The notes under the pieces were generated by a model. The model was not told the origin of the DNA. It searched no databases and saw only the letters and a list, made by a program, of their open reading frames with translations. DNA of 64,000 nucleotides, taken from positions 171,087 to 235,086 of the forward strand of contig JBCDIZ010000005.1 of assembly GCA_038748365.1 (NCBI GenBank). The letters are read 5' to 3'. Position 1 is the stretch's first letter. Each line of letters opens with the position of its first letter. Positions 41,258 to 48,380 of this stretch are shown piece after piece. The DNA comes from Alterisphingorhabdus sp038748365. GTDB taxonomy: Bacteria > Pseudomonadota > Alphaproteobacteria > Sphingomonadales > Sphingomonadaceae. The position numbers were made by a program, and so were the translations under genes.

Positions 41258-42133
41258 ATGTTTTCCGGTTCCATTCCGGCTCTGGCGACTCCCTTTTGCG
41301 ACGGATCGTTTGCGGAAAAAGAATTTCGCGCCCTGATTGACTGGCAGATCGCCATGGGCAGCAGCGCGCTTGTCCCCTGTGGTACCACGGGCGAAGCGGC
41401 GACGATGACGATTGCCGAGCATAATCATGTGGTTGCCGTGTGTATCGAGCAGGCCGCAGGACGCGTGCCGGTGATTGCCGGTTGTGGTTCCAATGATACC
41501 AAGGTGGCGCTGGAGCATATGCATGCGGCGAAAGCGGCGGGTGCGGCGGCGGCTTTGGTGGTGCCGCCTTATTATAACCGCCCCAATCAGGAGGGCATTA
41601 AAGCGCATTTTGCGACATTGGTTGAAGGCTGCGATCTGCCGATTGTCGTCTATAATGTCCCCTCGCGCACTGTGACAGATATCAGCTGCGAGACTATGGC
41701 GGAACTGGCGGCGCATTCCAGCGTTGTAGGCGTCAAGGATGCGACCGGCGAGCTTGACCGAGTCAGCGATCATCGCGCCCATATCGGATCAGATTTCTGC
41801 CAGCTCTCGGGCAATGATGATGTTGCGCTGGGCCATCGCGCGATGGGCGGGGCAGGGTGCATCTCGGTCACCGCCAATGTTGCGCCGGAACTCTGCGCGC
41901 AGTTCCAGCTGGCGCTGGATGCGAAGGATATGGAACGGGCTCTGGCGTTGCAGGATCGGCTCTTCCCGCTGCACAAGGCGCTGTTTTCAGATGCCTCACC
42001 CGGCCCGGTCAAATATGCGATGAGCAAGGTGATTGCCGATTTCCCGGCAGAACTGCGCTTGCCAATGACCCCGCCATCCGAAGAAAGCTGTAAGGCTGTC
42101 GACGCCGCGCTGGCCCATGCGGGGCTGATCTAG
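41258..42133 (+). CDS. dapA: 4-hydroxy-tetrahydrodipicolinate synthase
   Basis: Condenses pyruvate with aspartate semialdehyde, the first step to diaminopimelate and lysine. The Schiff-base lysine is Lys160 in VVGVKDATGE; the family motif CGTTGEAATM is at 41-50, and Tyr132 in VYNVPSRT is part of the proton relay. At 291 residues it is normal length. An aggag site precedes the ATG at 41258. It is divergent from the lytic transglycosylase, another murein gene, and is followed by a family C repeat and smpB; the gap is 180 bases. Confidence 0.96.
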   Translation: MFSGSIPALATPFCDGSFAEKEFRALIDWQIAMGSSALVPCGTTGEAATMTIAEHNHVVAVCIEQAAGRVPVIAGCGSNDTKVALEHMHAAKAAGAAAALVVPPYYNRPNQEGIKAHFATLVEGCDLPIVVYNVPSRTVTDISCETMAELAAHSSVVGVKDATGELDRVSDHRAHIGSDFCQLSGNDDVALGHRAMGGAGCISVTANVAPELCAQFQLALDAKDMERALALQDRLFPLHKALFSDASPGPVKYAMSKVIADFPAELRLPMTPPSEESCKAVDAALAHAGLI

Positions 42134-42194
42134 GTCGTGTTAAGCTTGAATAAGGCAATGCGCGGCTATTAAGGCAACAATAATTAAATCCTCT

Positions 42195-42262
42195 CCGTTC
42201 GTGTCGAGCATAGTCGAGACACTTTTGCGCATATGTCTCTCGACTTCGCTCGAGACGAACGG
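42195..42262. repeat. Family C palindromic repeat
   Basis: Left arm ccgttcgtgtcgagcatagt, right arm cttcgctcgagacgaacgg. The third copy of family C in the window, in the dapA-smpB gap, 50 bases before the smpB start. Confidence 0.9.
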
Positions 42263-42312
42263 CAGGACTGATACCAAGAACAGCAATAGTAAGATTTTTA
42301 GAAACCAGCAAA

Positions 42313-42795
42313 ATGGCCCGCCCCAAACACAGTACTTTTGACAAGGCGAAAACCGTCGCGGAGAACCGTCGCGCGCGGTTTGACTTTGCTATTGATGATG
42401 TCTTTGAGGCGGGCATTGCCTTGCAGGGCACGGAAGTGAAGAGCCTGCGCTTTGGCGAAGGCTCGATTGCCGAAAGCTATGCCGAGGTGAAGGATGGCGA
42501 GGTCTTTCTGATCAACGCCAATATCCCCGAATTCAGTCATGGCAATCGATTCAATCACGACCCTAAACGGCCGCGTAAATTGTTGCTGCATGGGCGCGAG
42601 ATCAGCAAGATGCATGGGGCCGTCGCGCGCAAGGGTATGACGCTGGTGCCGCTCTCGATCTATTTCAATTCACGCGGCCGGGCAAAGGTCGAGCTTGCAC
42701 TGGCCAAGGGCAAAAAGGCGCCGGACAAACGCGCGACTATTAAAGAGCGTGATTGGAAACGCCAGCAGGGACGCCTACTTAAAGATAATGGCTAA
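42313..42795 (+). CDS. smpB: SsrA-binding protein SmpB
   Basis: Binds tmRNA and brings it to stalled ribosomes for trans-translation. The beta-barrel core with LQGTEVKSLRFGEGSIAESYAEV and LINANIPEFSHGNRFNHDP, and the C-terminal helix tail KKAPDKRATIKERDWKRQQGRLLK (read here by its key lysines and arginines), fit the family. 160 residues. The ATG at 42313 gives the family N-terminus MARPKHSTFDKAKTVAENRR. The tmRNA gene itself (ssrA) is not in this window. A DUF2062 gene follows after 27 bases. Confidence 0.97.
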   Translation: MARPKHSTFDKAKTVAENRRARFDFAIDDVFEAGIALQGTEVKSLRFGEGSIAESYAEVKDGEVFLINANIPEFSHGNRFNHDPKRPRKLLLHGREISKMHGAVARKGMTLVPLSIYFNSRGRAKVELALAKGKKAPDKRATIKERDWKRQQGRLLKDNG

Positions 42796-42822
42796 GATGG
42801 CATCTTTTCGGAATTGTAGCGC

Positions 42823-43371
42823 ATGAAACGCATCTGGAGCTGGATAACGGCCAAGATGCCGACGCGCGAGAGCATGGAGCGCAACCGCTATATGCGGCCC
42901 ATTGCGCACCGCTTTTTACGCTCCGAACTATGGCGTTTCACCCGCCGTTCGGTGCCGCGTGGTGTGGCCTTGGGCATGTTTGCAGCGTTTATCATTCCGC
43001 TCGGCCAGATATTTCTTGCGGCGTTTCTGGCTCCTGCCTTGCGTGCCAATGTTCCGGTCGCGGCGCTCACCACCTTTATCACCAATCCCCTGACCATCGG
43101 TCTCTGGGGCATTCTCGCCAACAAGACAGGCAAGTTCATATTGCAGATCGATTCCATGACCTATGGCGAGCCGCTGAATACCCAAATGCGCAGCACGCTG
43201 GGTGAATGGGTCAACTGGCTATTCCTGCAAACCGGCGTAACCGCCTTTGGCTTTGCCGTACTGGCGATTATTTCGGCCTCTCTCGGCTATGTTATCAGCT
43301 CTTTCGGCTGGCGCTACTGGATCGGCCATAAACGCCGCCGCTCGCAGGTGGTGCTAAGGCGCAGTTTGTGA
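42823..43371 (+). CDS. DUF2062 membrane protein
   Basis: A 182-residue inner membrane protein. Three hydrophobic segments are seen at about residues 48-66, 80-100 and 135-160. The family pattern RSVPRGVALGMFAAFIIPLGQ and AALTTFITNPLTIGLWG marks DUF2062, a family of unknown function that is often near lipid or envelope genes. A basic N-terminus (MKRIWSWITAKMPTRESMERNR) precedes the first helix. It probably shares a transcript with smpB; a GC-rich repeat ends the unit. Confidence 0.88.
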   Translation: MKRIWSWITAKMPTRESMERNRYMRPIAHRFLRSELWRFTRRSVPRGVALGMFAAFIIPLGQIFLAAFLAPALRANVPVAALTTFITNPLTIGLWGILANKTGKFILQIDSMTYGEPLNTQMRSTLGEWVNWLFLQTGVTAFGFAVLAIISASLGYVISSFGWRYWIGHKRRRSQVVLRRSL

Positions 43372-43372
43372 A

Positions 43373-43511
43373 CTCCTCCCCGGGACGGGGAGGTGGCTCG
43401 CCGTAGCTTTAGCGAAGGTGAGACGGAGGGAGCTTTCCACTTGCGTTACGCCTAGCCGCTGGCCCCCTCCACCAGCTCCGCTGATTCCCCTCCCCGCAAG
43501 CTGGGAAGAAT
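43373..43511. repeat. GC-rich palindromic repeat (family D)
   Basis: Begins ctcctccccgggacggggag and carries ccgtagctttagcgaaggtg near its start, an internal piece also present in family A at 18428 and 59279. Its centre ccacttgcgttacgcctagc with cgctggccccctccacca is the reverse complement of the centre of the 15358 element. It lies 13 bases before the cckA start. Confidence 0.85.
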
Positions 43512-43523
43512 TGTGGTGCGCAA

Positions 43524-46037
43524 ATGGGATCAGCTAATTGCCTTTGCCCGATAAAAGCGCATAAGGCATTACCAAATGACACCAGCAAAAAGGCGTTACA
43601 GGTGAATAGCGAGGCAGACAGCCTGATCGCTTTAGAAGAAGATGCAATTGGCTTTCCGAAGCCGGTTGCCGCTGCCGTGCTTGCCGCCATGGCGGTTACC
43701 GTTGTCAGTGCGTATCTGTTGACCGGGGAATCGCTTATCGCCGTGCTTCTGGCTGCAGCGATGGCATTTTTTGCTGCACTGGCCTGGCTCTATGTGTCGA
43801 TGACATCGGATGCAGGAGAGAGCGACAGCTATATTGCCGACTGGGCGATTACCTCGGCAGTAGCTGATCAGAGTGACCAGATGATTGCGATCACCGATCG
43901 CGCCGGAAGGCTGGTCTGCGCCAATGCTCTTTATGCCCGGACATTCGGCCAATATGTGCCGCCCACTGACCTCAAGCTGGATGGCGGTAGCGCAGCGATT
44001 GCGATGGAAGCGGGACGCGCAGCATGGCGCGATGGCGAGGCGCAGGCGGATTCGCTGCGGTATCAGGGTAATGACCATGAGCTTGAGGTGCTACGTATCG
44101 GTCGTGCAGAAGATCATCTGCTCTGGCGTTTCCGTGCTCTGCTTCAGACCAGCCTCACAGAAGAAGCCAAGCGGCTGGTTGGCGGCGCGGCAGGCAGGGC
44201 CGCCAGCAATGCCGGGCTGATTGCCGCGGTGGTTGGACCGGAAGGGCGCATCCGTTCGGTCAACAGTGCCTTCGCTTTGCGCGCTATGGGCGATGGCAAT
44301 GCCAATGCCATCGGTCGCGATTTCGCCAGTTTCATGCGCGTCGATGATGCGCAGAACATTTTCTTTGAACGCGAGGGGCAGACAGGCCCAGCGCTGCAAC
44401 TTGTACACATGCCGCTGACTGATAGTGGCGGTGTCGTAGAGGGTAAGGAATCAGATCACCCGGCACTGGTGTTGCTGCTCGACAGACAAAGCGTCTCCTC
44501 GCGCAGCAACTCCACCCTGATGCAGGTTGAGATGATGCTCTCATTGTTGCCCTTTGGCCTGGCCATGGTCAGCCGTGACGGGCGTTTTTTGTTTGCCAAT
44601 GCGGCCTTTATCAAGGCCAGTGGGATAGGCGAGGACAGGCCGCCGCCCTATCCGGGCGATCTGGTGATTGCTGATGACAAGGCCGCACTGGCTGATGCGG
44701 TGCGGCGTTTTGCCTCGGGTCCTGCACAGAGCGGCGATCTGGCGGTGCGTTTTCGGCATCAACCGGAGGAGCCGGTTTCGCTCAGCATCTCGGCTGTGCG
44801 TGGCTTTGGTGATGCGGCGGTGCTGCTCTCTCTGCGCGACAGCAGTGAGGAGGCGACGCTGAAGCAACAGGTCGCACAGGCCACCAAGATGCAGGCTGTG
44901 GGCCAGCTTGCTGGCGGCGTGGCGCATGATTTCAACAATGTGCTGACCGCCATTCTTGGTCATTGCGACTTGATGTTGCTGCGCCATAGTCCGGGCGACA
45001 GCGATTATGATGATGTGCAGCAGATCAAGAACAACTCTGCCCGTGCCGCCAGCCTGACGCGGCAATTGCTTGCCTTTTCGCGGCAACAGACATTGCGGCC
45101 ACAGATACTGCAGCTGCCCGATGTTATCGCCGAAACCTCACATCTGTTGCAGCGACTGATTGGTGAGAAGGTGACTCTGGAGGTGCGGCATGACCGTAAT
45201 CTTGGCGCTATCCGTGCCGACCCGGGGCAGCTGGAGCAGGTGATTATCAACCTGGCTGTCAATGCCCGCGATGCGATGGAAAATGGCGGCATATTGAGCA
45301 TTGAAACAAAACGGATCAGTGCCAGTGATGTGCGCGCGATGAACAGCGATGTGCTTCCGGTAGCGGACTATTCCGCGATTATCGTGCGCGACCAAGGGTG
45401 CGGTATCAGCGCCGAAAATCAGGCCAAGATATTTGAGCCGTTTTTCACCACCAAGGATGTCGGCAAGGGCACTGGGCTCGGCCTCTCCACCGTTTATGGC
45501 ATCGTCAAACAATCAGGCGGCTATATTTTTGTCGATTCCACACTGGGTGAGGGCACGAGTTTCTCCATCTATTTCCCGGTGCATGACATGCGCGGCGAGG
45601 TCGCCGCCGAACCGGAAGCCAAATCCTTTGACGAAGCGCCGGATGAGCAGTGGGGCAGCGGTACGATATTGCTTGTCGAGGATGAGGATATGGTGCGGGC
45701 CGTCGCCGAGCGGGCGCTGACGCGGCAGGGCTATAGCGTCATTACCGCCAGCGACGGTGAGGACGGCGTAGAACAATTCGCCGCGCATGATGATATTGAT
45801 CTGGTCATTTCGGATGTCGTTATGCCGATAATGGATGGCCCCGCCATGGCGCGCATCATCCGTGAGCGTGACCCGCAGGTGCCGCTGGTTTTTATGTCCG
45901 GCTATGCCGAGGAGCAGCTGCGCAAATCAATTGATGTCGACAATATGGGCTTTCTGCCCAAGCCGTTCACCGTGGCACAGATTTGCGACAGCGCGCAAAA
46001 GGCCTTGCGCAAGAGCCGTAGCAAGGCCGAGGCATAG
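43524..46037 (+). CDS. cckA: Hybrid sensor histidine kinase CckA
   Basis: The cell-cycle kinase of alphaproteobacteria, which feeds phosphate through ChpT to CtrA and CpdR. The 837-residue chain has two membrane helices (about 48-66 and 70-92), PAS-like regions (about 115-400), a HisKA domain with His468 in GGVAHDFNNVLTAILGH, an HATPase domain with NLAVNARDAMENGG and DQGCGIS, and a C-terminal receiver domain with Asp764 in VISDVVMPIMDG. I give ATG 43524; a GTG at 43602 is possible and would remove the odd first 26 residues, which partly follow a repeat. A single-domain receiver gene follows by three bases. Confidence 0.92.
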   Translation: MGSANCLCPIKAHKALPNDTSKKALQVNSEADSLIALEEDAIGFPKPVAAAVLAAMAVTVVSAYLLTGESLIAVLLAAAMAFFAALAWLYVSMTSDAGESDSYIADWAITSAVADQSDQMIAITDRAGRLVCANALYARTFGQYVPPTDLKLDGGSAAIAMEAGRAAWRDGEAQADSLRYQGNDHELEVLRIGRAEDHLLWRFRALLQTSLTEEAKRLVGGAAGRAASNAGLIAAVVGPEGRIRSVNSAFALRAMGDGNANAIGRDFASFMRVDDAQNIFFEREGQTGPALQLVHMPLTDSGGVVEGKESDHPALVLLLDRQSVSSRSNSTLMQVEMMLSLLPFGLAMVSRDGRFLFANAAFIKASGIGEDRPPPYPGDLVIADDKAALADAVRRFASGPAQSGDLAVRFRHQPEEPVSLSISAVRGFGDAAVLLSLRDSSEEATLKQQVAQATKMQAVGQLAGGVAHDFNNVLTAILGHCDLMLLRHSPGDSDYDDVQQIKNNSARAASLTRQLLAFSRQQTLRPQILQLPDVIAETSHLLQRLIGEKVTLEVRHDRNLGAIRADPGQLEQVIINLAVNARDAMENGGILSIETKRISASDVRAMNSDVLPVADYSAIIVRDQGCGISAENQAKIFEPFFTTKDVGKGTGLGLSTVYGIVKQSGGYIFVDSTLGEGTSFSIYFPVHDMRGEVAAEPEAKSFDEAPDEQWGSGTILLVEDEDMVRAVAERALTRQGYSVITASDGEDGVEQFAAHDDIDLVISDVVMPIMDGPAMARIIRERDPQVPLVFMSGYAEEQLRKSIDVDNMGFLPKPFTVAQICDSAQKALRKSRSKAEA

Positions 46038-46040
46038 GCT

Positions 46041-46397
46041 ATGACAGGCACACGCAAAAATTTCCTGATCGCCGAAGATGAATCGATGATTGCCGTTATG
46101 CTCGAAGATATTATCGAAACGCTCGGCCATGATGTCGCGGCGGTGGTCGATAGCCGCAGTGCCGCCATGGAGGCGCTGGAGCAGGGTGGGGTGAACGCTG
46201 CGATTCTCGATCTTAACCTTAGCGATGGCGAAAGCTGGCCGCTGGCGCAGCAGTTGCAACAGCGGGGTATTCCGTTCCTTATCGCCAGCGGTGACGACGC
46301 GATGACCCTGCCTGAAGGCGTGGAGCCGGTGCAAAAGCTCGCCAAACCTTTCTCTCTGACCAGTCTGGAGGAGGCGCTTTCCACGCTTGATGGATAA
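46041..46397 (+). CDS. Single-domain response regulator
   Basis: A 118-residue stand-alone receiver domain. The acidic pair is in IAEDESM, the phospho-acceptor is Asp57 in AILDLNLSDGE, the switch serine is in LIASGDD and the lysine in KLAKPFS; no output domain. It begins 3 bases after the cckA stop and is most likely a phosphate sink or partner for CckA or another kinase. It is not clearly CpdR or DivK by sequence, so I leave the symbol empty. Confidence 0.88.
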   Translation: MTGTRKNFLIAEDESMIAVMLEDIIETLGHDVAAVVDSRSAAMEALEQGGVNAAILDLNLSDGESWPLAQQLQQRGIPFLIASGDDAMTLPEGVEPVQKLAKPFSLTSLEEALSTLDG

Positions 46398-46403
46398 ATT
46401 TAT

Positions 46404-46418
46404 GTTCTCCCCTTGTTC
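46404..46418 (+). promoter_or_regulatory. LexA (SOS) box upstream of recA
   Basis: GTTCTCCCCTTGTTC fits GTTC-N7-GTTC exactly, the LexA binding site of alphaproteobacteria. It lies 82 bases before the recA ATG. A gttctt-atggaac dyad overlaps its right half (46415-46427). Confidence 0.88.
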
Positions 46419-46499
46419 TTATGGAACAAATCCGGTACAGCCTGTGCATAGCTTATCATTGATTGATCGCAATTTCGCATCTAGCACGGGAGCAGGCAC

Positions 46500-47573
46500 A
46501 TGGCCGGACAGTTGAAACTCGTTGAAGCAGAGAAGCAGACAAAGACTATGGATCGGCAAAAAGCACTAGATGCCGCACTGGCACAGATAGACCGCGCATT
46601 TGGCAAGGGTTCGGCGATGAAGTTGGGCTCACGCGAGGCGATGAATATTGAGGCGGTGTCCACTGGTTCGCTCGGTCTCGATATTGCGCTGGGCATTGGC
46701 GGCCTGCCGCGCGGCCGGGTGATAGAGATTTATGGCCCGGAAAGCTCGGGCAAAACGACGCTGGCGCTGCACACAGTCGCTGAAGCCCAGAAAACCGGCG
46801 GCACAGCGGCCTTTGTTGATGCAGAGCACGCGCTCGACCCGGTCTATGCCAAGAAGCTGGGCGTTGATATTGACGAACTGATCGTTTCACAGCCCGATAC
46901 CGGCGAGCAGGCGTTGGAAATTGCCGATACGCTGGTGCGCTCCAATGCCATTGATGTGCTGGTGATCGATTCGGTCGCCGCACTGGTGCCGCGCGCAGAG
47001 ATTGAAGGCGAAATGGGCGACAGCCATGTCGGCCTACAGGCACGTCTGATGAGCCAGTCGTTGCGCAAGCTCACCGGTTCGATCAGCCGCTCGCGCTGCA
47101 TGGTGATCTTTATCAACCAGTTGCGCATGAAAATCGGTGTGATGTATGGCAATCCTGAAACCACCACCGGCGGCAATGCGCTGAAATTCTACGCCTCGGT
47201 CCGCCTTGACATCCGCCGCACCGGCCAGATCAAGGATCGCGATGAGATTATCGGCAACTCCACCCGTGTAAAAGTGGTGAAGAACAAAGTCGCGCCGCCG
47301 TTCAAGCAGGTCGAGTTTGACATCATGTATGGCGAGGGCATTTCCAAAATAGGCGAGATACTCGATCTTGGCGTCAAGGCCGGTCTGGTCGAGAAATCGG
47401 GCAGTTGGTTCTCCTATGACTCCGTCCGCATCGGCCAGGGCCGCGAAAACGCAAAAACCTTCCTCAAGGAAAACCCGGAAATGATGGCGAAGCTGGAAAA
47501 CGCCATTCGCGGCAAGGAAGATGAAGTCGCCGAAGAGATGATGACCGGAACGGAAGGGGATAGTGAAGCATAA
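46500..47573 (+). CDS. recA: Recombinase RecA
   Basis: Forms filaments on single-stranded DNA for homologous recombination and triggers LexA self-cleavage. Walker A is GPESSGKTT at 79-87, Walker B LVIDSVAALVPRAEIEGE, L2 loop GNPETTTGGNALKFYAS, and the KAGLVEKSGSWFSY part is standard. 357 residues with an acidic C-terminal tail (KEDEVAEEMMTGTEGDSEA). The ATG at 46500 is followed by a slightly long N-terminus with a KQTKTMDRQKALDAAL start that suits alphaproteobacteria. Controlled by the SOS box at 46404. The window has no lexA. Confidence 0.97.
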   Translation: MAGQLKLVEAEKQTKTMDRQKALDAALAQIDRAFGKGSAMKLGSREAMNIEAVSTGSLGLDIALGIGGLPRGRVIEIYGPESSGKTTLALHTVAEAQKTGGTAAFVDAEHALDPVYAKKLGVDIDELIVSQPDTGEQALEIADTLVRSNAIDVLVIDSVAALVPRAEIEGEMGDSHVGLQARLMSQSLRKLTGSISRSRCMVIFINQLRMKIGVMYGNPETTTGGNALKFYASVRLDIRRTGQIKDRDEIIGNSTRVKVVKNKVAPPFKQVEFDIMYGEGISKIGEILDLGVKAGLVEKSGSWFSYDSVRIGQGRENAKTFLKENPEMMAKLENAIRGKEDEVAEEMMTGTEGDSEA

Positions 47574-47677
47574 GCCATGACTATGCTTTAAGAACCTTTA
47601 CATCTTATACGTGATTTGAAATGCCAATGCTCGATTGCTTTGATACCGTCTAAAATCTAATACAGGCGGAGGATGAT

Positions 47678-48160
47678 ATGAAGAAACTACTATTTGCGAG
47701 CGCCTTGGCACTCACCGTATCAGCATGTGCGAATAGCTCCTTGTTGGTTGAGCGTCCCAATTCAAGTGCTTATCGCTCGGATTCTGCAAATATTGTTTAT
47801 GATAATTCGACTGTCGAGGTCGATGAGGAAAACCTCACCTATACGCAGAAGGAAATGGAAGAGGCCTTTTTCGGTGGTGATGAACCTCTATTCACAAAGG
47901 GCGATGGTATGACAGTGCGCTATCGCTATCTATCCTTTGATGAAGGCAGTCAAACGGCGCGCTATTTTGCCGGCCCTTTCGCGGGCGGTTCAAAAGTGGT
48001 GATGGAAGTCGATTTTGTTGATCCCAATGGTACGGTGATGTCGACCGTTCGCGGTGAAGGCACGGTATCGGGTGGTTTCTTTGGTGGCTCGAACAAGTCC
48101 GGCATTCAGGAAGCGATTGAGGAAGTGGCTGAGTACGCCCATACGCAGTTTCATAACTGA
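47678..48160 (+). CDS. Small lipoprotein, unknown function
   Basis: A 160-residue protein with a lipoprotein signal MKKLLFASALALTVSACANS (lipobox VSAC, residues 14-17). The mature part has a beta-rich pattern with GDGMTVRYRYLSFDEGSQTARYF and KVVMEVDFVDPNGTVMSTVRG, and a glycine-rich end GGFFGGSNKSGIQEAIEE. It resembles DUF4410-like outer membrane lipoproteins in layout only; the family is not certain. A ggcggagg site precedes the ATG at 47678. A strong hairpin follows at 48202. Confidence 0.75.
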   Translation: MKKLLFASALALTVSACANSSLLVERPNSSAYRSDSANIVYDNSTVEVDEENLTYTQKEMEEAFFGGDEPLFTKGDGMTVRYRYLSFDEGSQTARYFAGPFAGGSKVVMEVDFVDPNGTVMSTVRGEGTVSGGFFGGSNKSGIQEAIEEVAEYAHTQFHN

Positions 48161-48201
48161 CGATAGCACCAGCCATATCTATCTAATCCAAATAGATATT
48201 T

Positions 48202-48238
48202 GATAGGCCTGCATAGCGATGCGCTATGCAGGCCTATC
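48202..48238. terminator. Long perfect hairpin, likely terminator or cruciform
   Basis: A 16-base-pair perfect stem (gataggcctgcatagc with gctatgcaggcctatc) and a 5-base loop, 42 bases after the lipoprotein stop. No run of T follows on the plus strand, so an intrinsic terminator of the usual type is not certain; it may act as a 3' end stabiliser. The 220-base gap to alaS holds nothing else that I can name. Confidence 0.55.
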
Positions 48239-48380
48239 CTGAGATAAAGATACCTACTGAACACATTGGGGTTCTGCTGATGGCGTTCGCTTTGGTGGCG
48301 GCATAAGACTGGGCCTAGCGTATTGCTAACAGCGAAAGCAAAGGCTTGCCTAGCATTGGTCGCTATCCTAAATCGCCTGA

